A stretch of 8,804 nucleotides of DNA from Epulopiscium sp. Nele67-Bin004 (lineage in GTDB: Bacteria; Bacillota_A; Clostridia; Lachnospirales; Cellulosilyticaceae): assembly GCA_002007315.1 (NCBI GenBank), contig LNZQ01000202.1:1-8804 (forward strand). The letters run 5' to 3'. Each line of letters starts with the position of its first letter. Position 1 is the stretch's first letter. Positions 6,958 to 8,804 of the stretch are shown one piece after another. A program made the position numbers and the translations under genes. Under the pieces are notes generated by a model. The model was not told the origin of the DNA. It did not search any database and saw only the letters and a list, made by a program, of their open reading frames with translations.

Positions 6958-7665
6958 ATGATGGATTACGAAAAAATTGTACTAAAAGATGAAGAATGTA
7001 GAAAATCGCTTGAAAGAGTTTCGGAGCACGGGAAACAAACGTTTGAGAAAGCATTTGAAATAGAGTTTACTTATAATTCAACAGCCTTATCAAACAATAC
7101 ATTAAATATGATGGAAACTAAGACGTTAATTAGTGATGGTCTATCTGTTGGAGGCAAAAAATTACAAGATGTTTTTAAATCGTATAACCATCATAGAGCA
7201 TACTTATATTTAAAAAAATGTGTTGAGAGCAACAAACAGCTTGATGAAGAAATGATAACAGAAATGAATAGGCTTATTAATGATAACGTTTCACCAGCAG
7301 GTACGTATAAAAAGTTATCAGCAGGTGCGGAAATGGAAGTTCATATGGATAGATTTTTAAAGGCAATAGCCAACAACCATATGGATAATATAATTAATAA
7401 TGCGACGTATGCACATGCGGAGTTTGCACGAATTAAACCGTTTGAAGCAGGTAATAATAGAACAGCTAGACTAATTATGAACTATCAGTTAATGTTATAT
7501 GGTTTCCCAGCAATTGCAATTTCTGTTAGACAAAAAGCAAAATATGAGGAATGTTTAAACACGTATTTTGAAACAAAGGAATTAGAGCCACTTGCCGATT
7601 TAATTGCTAACGCAGTTTATTCAAAACTAGATGAGCACTTGCAGATGATAGGAATGATAAGGTAA
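6958..7665 (+). CDS. Fic-fold protein with degenerate active site
   Basis: This 235-residue protein has the Fic domain architecture. Active Fic enzymes usually transfer AMP from ATP to a target hydroxyl using the motif HPFx(D/E)GNGRxxR. The matching segment here is KPFEAGNNRTAR at 160-171. The catalytic His is Lys160, the metal-binding acid is Ala164, and the second Gly of GNG is Asn167; Pro161, Phe162, Gly165, Asn166, Arg168 and Arg171 are kept. The N-terminal inhibitory helix, usually (S/T)xxxE(G/N), reads STALSN at 41-46, so the inhibitory Glu is Ser45. The flanking fold is intact: FTYNSTAL, the flap segment SPAGTYKKLS (112-121), HAEFARI before the motif, and a helical C-terminus. There is no frameshift or early stop, so the protein seems retained. 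AMP transfer by the standard mechanism is unlikely; a binding or altered function is possible. Two start codons are adjacent: GAGGG (6949-6953) is 4 nt from ATG 6958 and 7 nt from ATG 6961, which fits better. It is the last gene of the cassette. Confidence 0.9.
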   Translation: MMDYEKIVLKDEECRKSLERVSEHGKQTFEKAFEIEFTYNSTALSNNTLNMMETKTLISDGLSVGGKKLQDVFKSYNHHRAYLYLKKCVESNKQLDEEMITEMNRLINDNVSPAGTYKKLSAGAEMEVHMDRFLKAIANNHMDNIINNATYAHAEFARIKPFEAGNNRTARLIMNYQLMLYGFPAIAISVRQKAKYEECLNTYFETKELEPLADLIANAVYSKLDEHLQMIGMIR

Positions 7666-7691
7666 TTTAACTTTTTTAAGGAGGCTGTTGC

Positions 7692-8471
7692 ATGCATAAA
7701 TATTCAGGTGAAGAAAATTTGCAATATCATATTCAAACAAGACCAGGAGATGTCGGCAGATACGTTATTTTGCCTGGTGATCCAAAACGATGTGAAAAGA
7801 TAGCAAAGTATTTAGATGATGCAAAACTAATTGCAGATAGCAGAGAATATGTTACGTATACAGGCACGCTTGATGGCGTAAAAGTTAGTGTAACATCAAC
7901 GGGTATTGGCGGGCCATCGGCCTCAATTGCTATGGAGGAGCTTGTTAGATGTGGTGCAGACACATTTGTACGAGTTGGAACATGCGGTGGAATAGATGTT
8001 GATGTTATGGGTGGTGACGTTATAGTTGCTACAGGAGCAATACGAATGGAAGGCACAACACGTGAATATGCACCGATAGAATTTCCAGCAGTTGCAAATT
8101 TGGAAGTTACAAATGCATTAGTTGAAACTGCAAAATCACAAGGTGTTAGGCACCACGTTGGAATTATGCAGTGTAAAGATGCATTTTATGGACAACATTC
8201 GCCAGAAAAAATGCCAGTAAGTTATGAACTATTAGATAAGTGGGAGGCGTGGAAACGTCTTGATGTTAAAGGTTCGGAGATGGAATCGGCAGCACTTTTT
8301 GTAGTTGCAAGCTTTTTAAAAGTTAGATGCGGGTCTGTATTTTTGACAGTTGCAAATCAAGAACGAGAAAATTTGGGACTTGAAAATCCAGTTGTACATG
8401 ACACAGATATTGCAATAAAAGTTGCTATTGACGCAGTGAGAAGATTAATCAGCTTAGATAAATATAAATAG
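7692..8471 (+). CDS. udp: Uridine phosphorylase-family nucleoside phosphorylase
   Basis: This 259-residue enzyme belongs to nucleoside phosphorylase family I, which splits nucleosides with phosphate into a free base and (deoxy)ribose-1-phosphate in the cytoplasm for salvage. Signature elements are LPGDPKR (27-33) for phosphate binding, SREYVTYTG (50-58), the [16 protein letters not shown] stretch (69-84), RVGTCGG (94-100), EFPAVAN (130-136) and SEMESAAL (195-202), whose Glu and Met contact ribose. Overall it resembles Udp more than hexameric DeoD. The uracil-specificity loop, QER in the E. coli enzyme, reads QHSPEK at 168-173, so the Arg that reads uracil is not obviously kept and the base preference is uncertain. 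The start is certain: AAGGAGG (7678-7684) is 7 nt before ATG. A 26-nt gap follows the Fic gene, so read-through from the cassette is possible. The last three codons (Tyr, Lys and stop) lie within the terminator stem. Confidence 0.9.
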   Translation: MHKYSGEENLQYHIQTRPGDVGRYVILPGDPKRCEKIAKYLDDAKLIADSREYVTYTGTLDGVKVSVTSTGIGGPSASIAMEELVRCGADTFVRVGTCGGIDVDVMGGDVIVATGAIRMEGTTREYAPIEFPAVANLEVTNALVETAKSQGVRHHVGIMQCKDAFYGQHSPEKMPVSYELLDKWEAWKRLDVKGSEMESAALFVVASFLKVRCGSVFLTVANQERENLGLENPVVHDTDIAIKVAIDAVRRLISLDKYK

Positions 8472-8504
8472 AGGGTGGCATAAAACCACCCTCTATTTAT
8501 ATTT
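8460..8504. terminator. Bidirectional intrinsic terminator shared by udp and bioY
   Basis: A perfect 19-bp inverted repeat (8460-8478 pairs with 8486-8504) surrounds a 7-nt CATAAAA loop. Its upper part is GC-rich (GAGGGTGG/CCACCCTC) and its base is all A-T, giving U-rich tracts on both strands (TATTTATATTTT on plus). The udp stop TAG (8469-8471) lies in the left arm and the bioY stop (8497-8499, minus) in the right arm. One hairpin therefore ends both converging transcripts. Confidence 0.93.
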
Positions 8505-8804
8505 TAATAACTTTTTGTACACGCTCACATAATATAAACGCAAGCACCGTTTTAACTATGTCAGGAATAACATATGGCAACACGCACCAGCTTAATGCAA
8601 CAAAAAATGTTACACTACTTTCAGGCGTACTATACACTGAAACAAACCAAATAGTCCCAAATATATAAATGCACATATTTCCGATAAGTATCGCAACAAA
8701 TTTAGCTATTTTAGAGATACCAAATTTGGGTATCATCAAACTATATAAAATCCCTTGCATTATAAAACCAAGCAAATATCCGCCTGTCGCACCAAACAAA
8801 TATC
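8497..8804 (-). CDS. bioY: Biotin transporter BioY, ECF S component (partial, cut by window edge)
   Basis: This is the C-terminal part, about 102 residues, of a BioY-type membrane protein that binds biotin for uptake, alone or with an ECF energising module. The reading frame is open to the right edge, so the gene begins outside the window; a TTG at 8797-8799 is an internal Leu, not the start. The motif FGATGGYLLGF just inside the edge matches the conserved BioY segment (G-x-TGGYLxGF). It is followed by three hydrophobic helices, a VLPYVIPDIVKTVLAFILC stretch that matches the family's conserved P-D-x-x-K helix, and a basic C-terminus (RVQKVIKI). BioY is normally about 180-200 residues, so roughly half is present. 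It converges on udp and ends inside the shared terminator. No BirA-type operator can be judged because the upstream region is missing. Confidence 0.9.
   Translation of the reverse strand, partial: YLFGATGGYLLGFIMQGILYSLMIPKFGISKIAKFVAILIGNMCIYIFGTIWFVSVYSTPESSVTFFVALSWCVLPYVIPDIVKTVLAFILCERVQKVIKI

Noticed and set aside
4241..7665. Fic-containing toxin-antitoxin module
   Set aside because: The Fic protein lacks the catalytic His and no small FicA- or Phd-like antitoxin gene is adjacent, so a classical toxin-antitoxin reading is not supported.
7733..8056. 107-codon minus-strand open frame opposite udp
   Set aside because: It lies opposite the conserved phosphorylase core, has no Shine-Dalgarno and shows a low-complexity Pro/Thr/Ser composition typical of a shadow frame.
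8797..8799. TTG as the start of the right-edge minus-strand gene
   Set aside because: The frame stays open through to the edge, and BioY needs about 80-100 more N-terminal residues; this is an internal Leu codon.

Overview
The window looks like a piece of chromosome from a low-GC Gram-positive bacterium of the Clostridia type. The evidence is AT-rich DNA, strong AGGAGG-type ribosome binding sites, a type III pantothenate kinase, ECF-type vitamin transporter S components without dedicated ATPases nearby, and a glutamyl-tRNA synthetase with the roughly 35-residue N-terminal extension I associate with clostridial enzymes. I cannot name a genus from sequence reading alone.

Region 1 (1-3177, minus strand) is a tight coenzyme A operon, read from high to low coordinates: a probable pantothenate ECF S component (panT-like), bifunctional coaBC, type III pantothenate kinase coaX, then gltX, which runs off the left edge. 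Intergenic gaps are 1-5 nt, so translation is probably coupled. The operon has its own candidate extended -10 promoter at 3239-3247. The set covers uptake of pantothenate, its phosphorylation (CoaX), and the next two steps to 4'-phosphopantetheine (CoaBC). Just upstream on the same strand (3292-4176) is a P1-family (DmpA/NylC-type) self-processing N-terminal-nucleophile hydrolase.

Region 2 (4241-7665, plus strand) diverges from region 1 and looks like an accessory cassette: an unrecognised coiled-coil protein with a possible C-terminal helix-turn-helix, a cytoplasmic SGNH/GDSL hydrolase, a multi-spanning acyltransferase (fucose 4-O-acetylase-like) with no conventional start codon, and a Fic-fold protein. 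The Fic protein has lost the catalytic His, the metal-binding acid and the inhibitory Glu, but its reading frame is intact. Spacing is tight throughout (0, 17 and 15 nt), which suggests one transcript. The acyltransferase and esterase would fit acyl-group turnover on a glycan, but this is inference.

Region 3 (7692-8804) holds a uridine-phosphorylase-family nucleoside phosphorylase on the plus strand. It converges on a partial biotin transporter S component (BioY) on the minus strand. The two genes share one 19-bp-stem terminator that contains both stop codons.

No tRNA, rRNA, CRISPR array or insertion sequence was seen. The strongest unusual signals are the triple-degenerate Fic protein, the missing conventional start of the acyltransferase (probable ATT start under a very strong Shine-Dalgarno), and the unrecognised first gene of the cassette.
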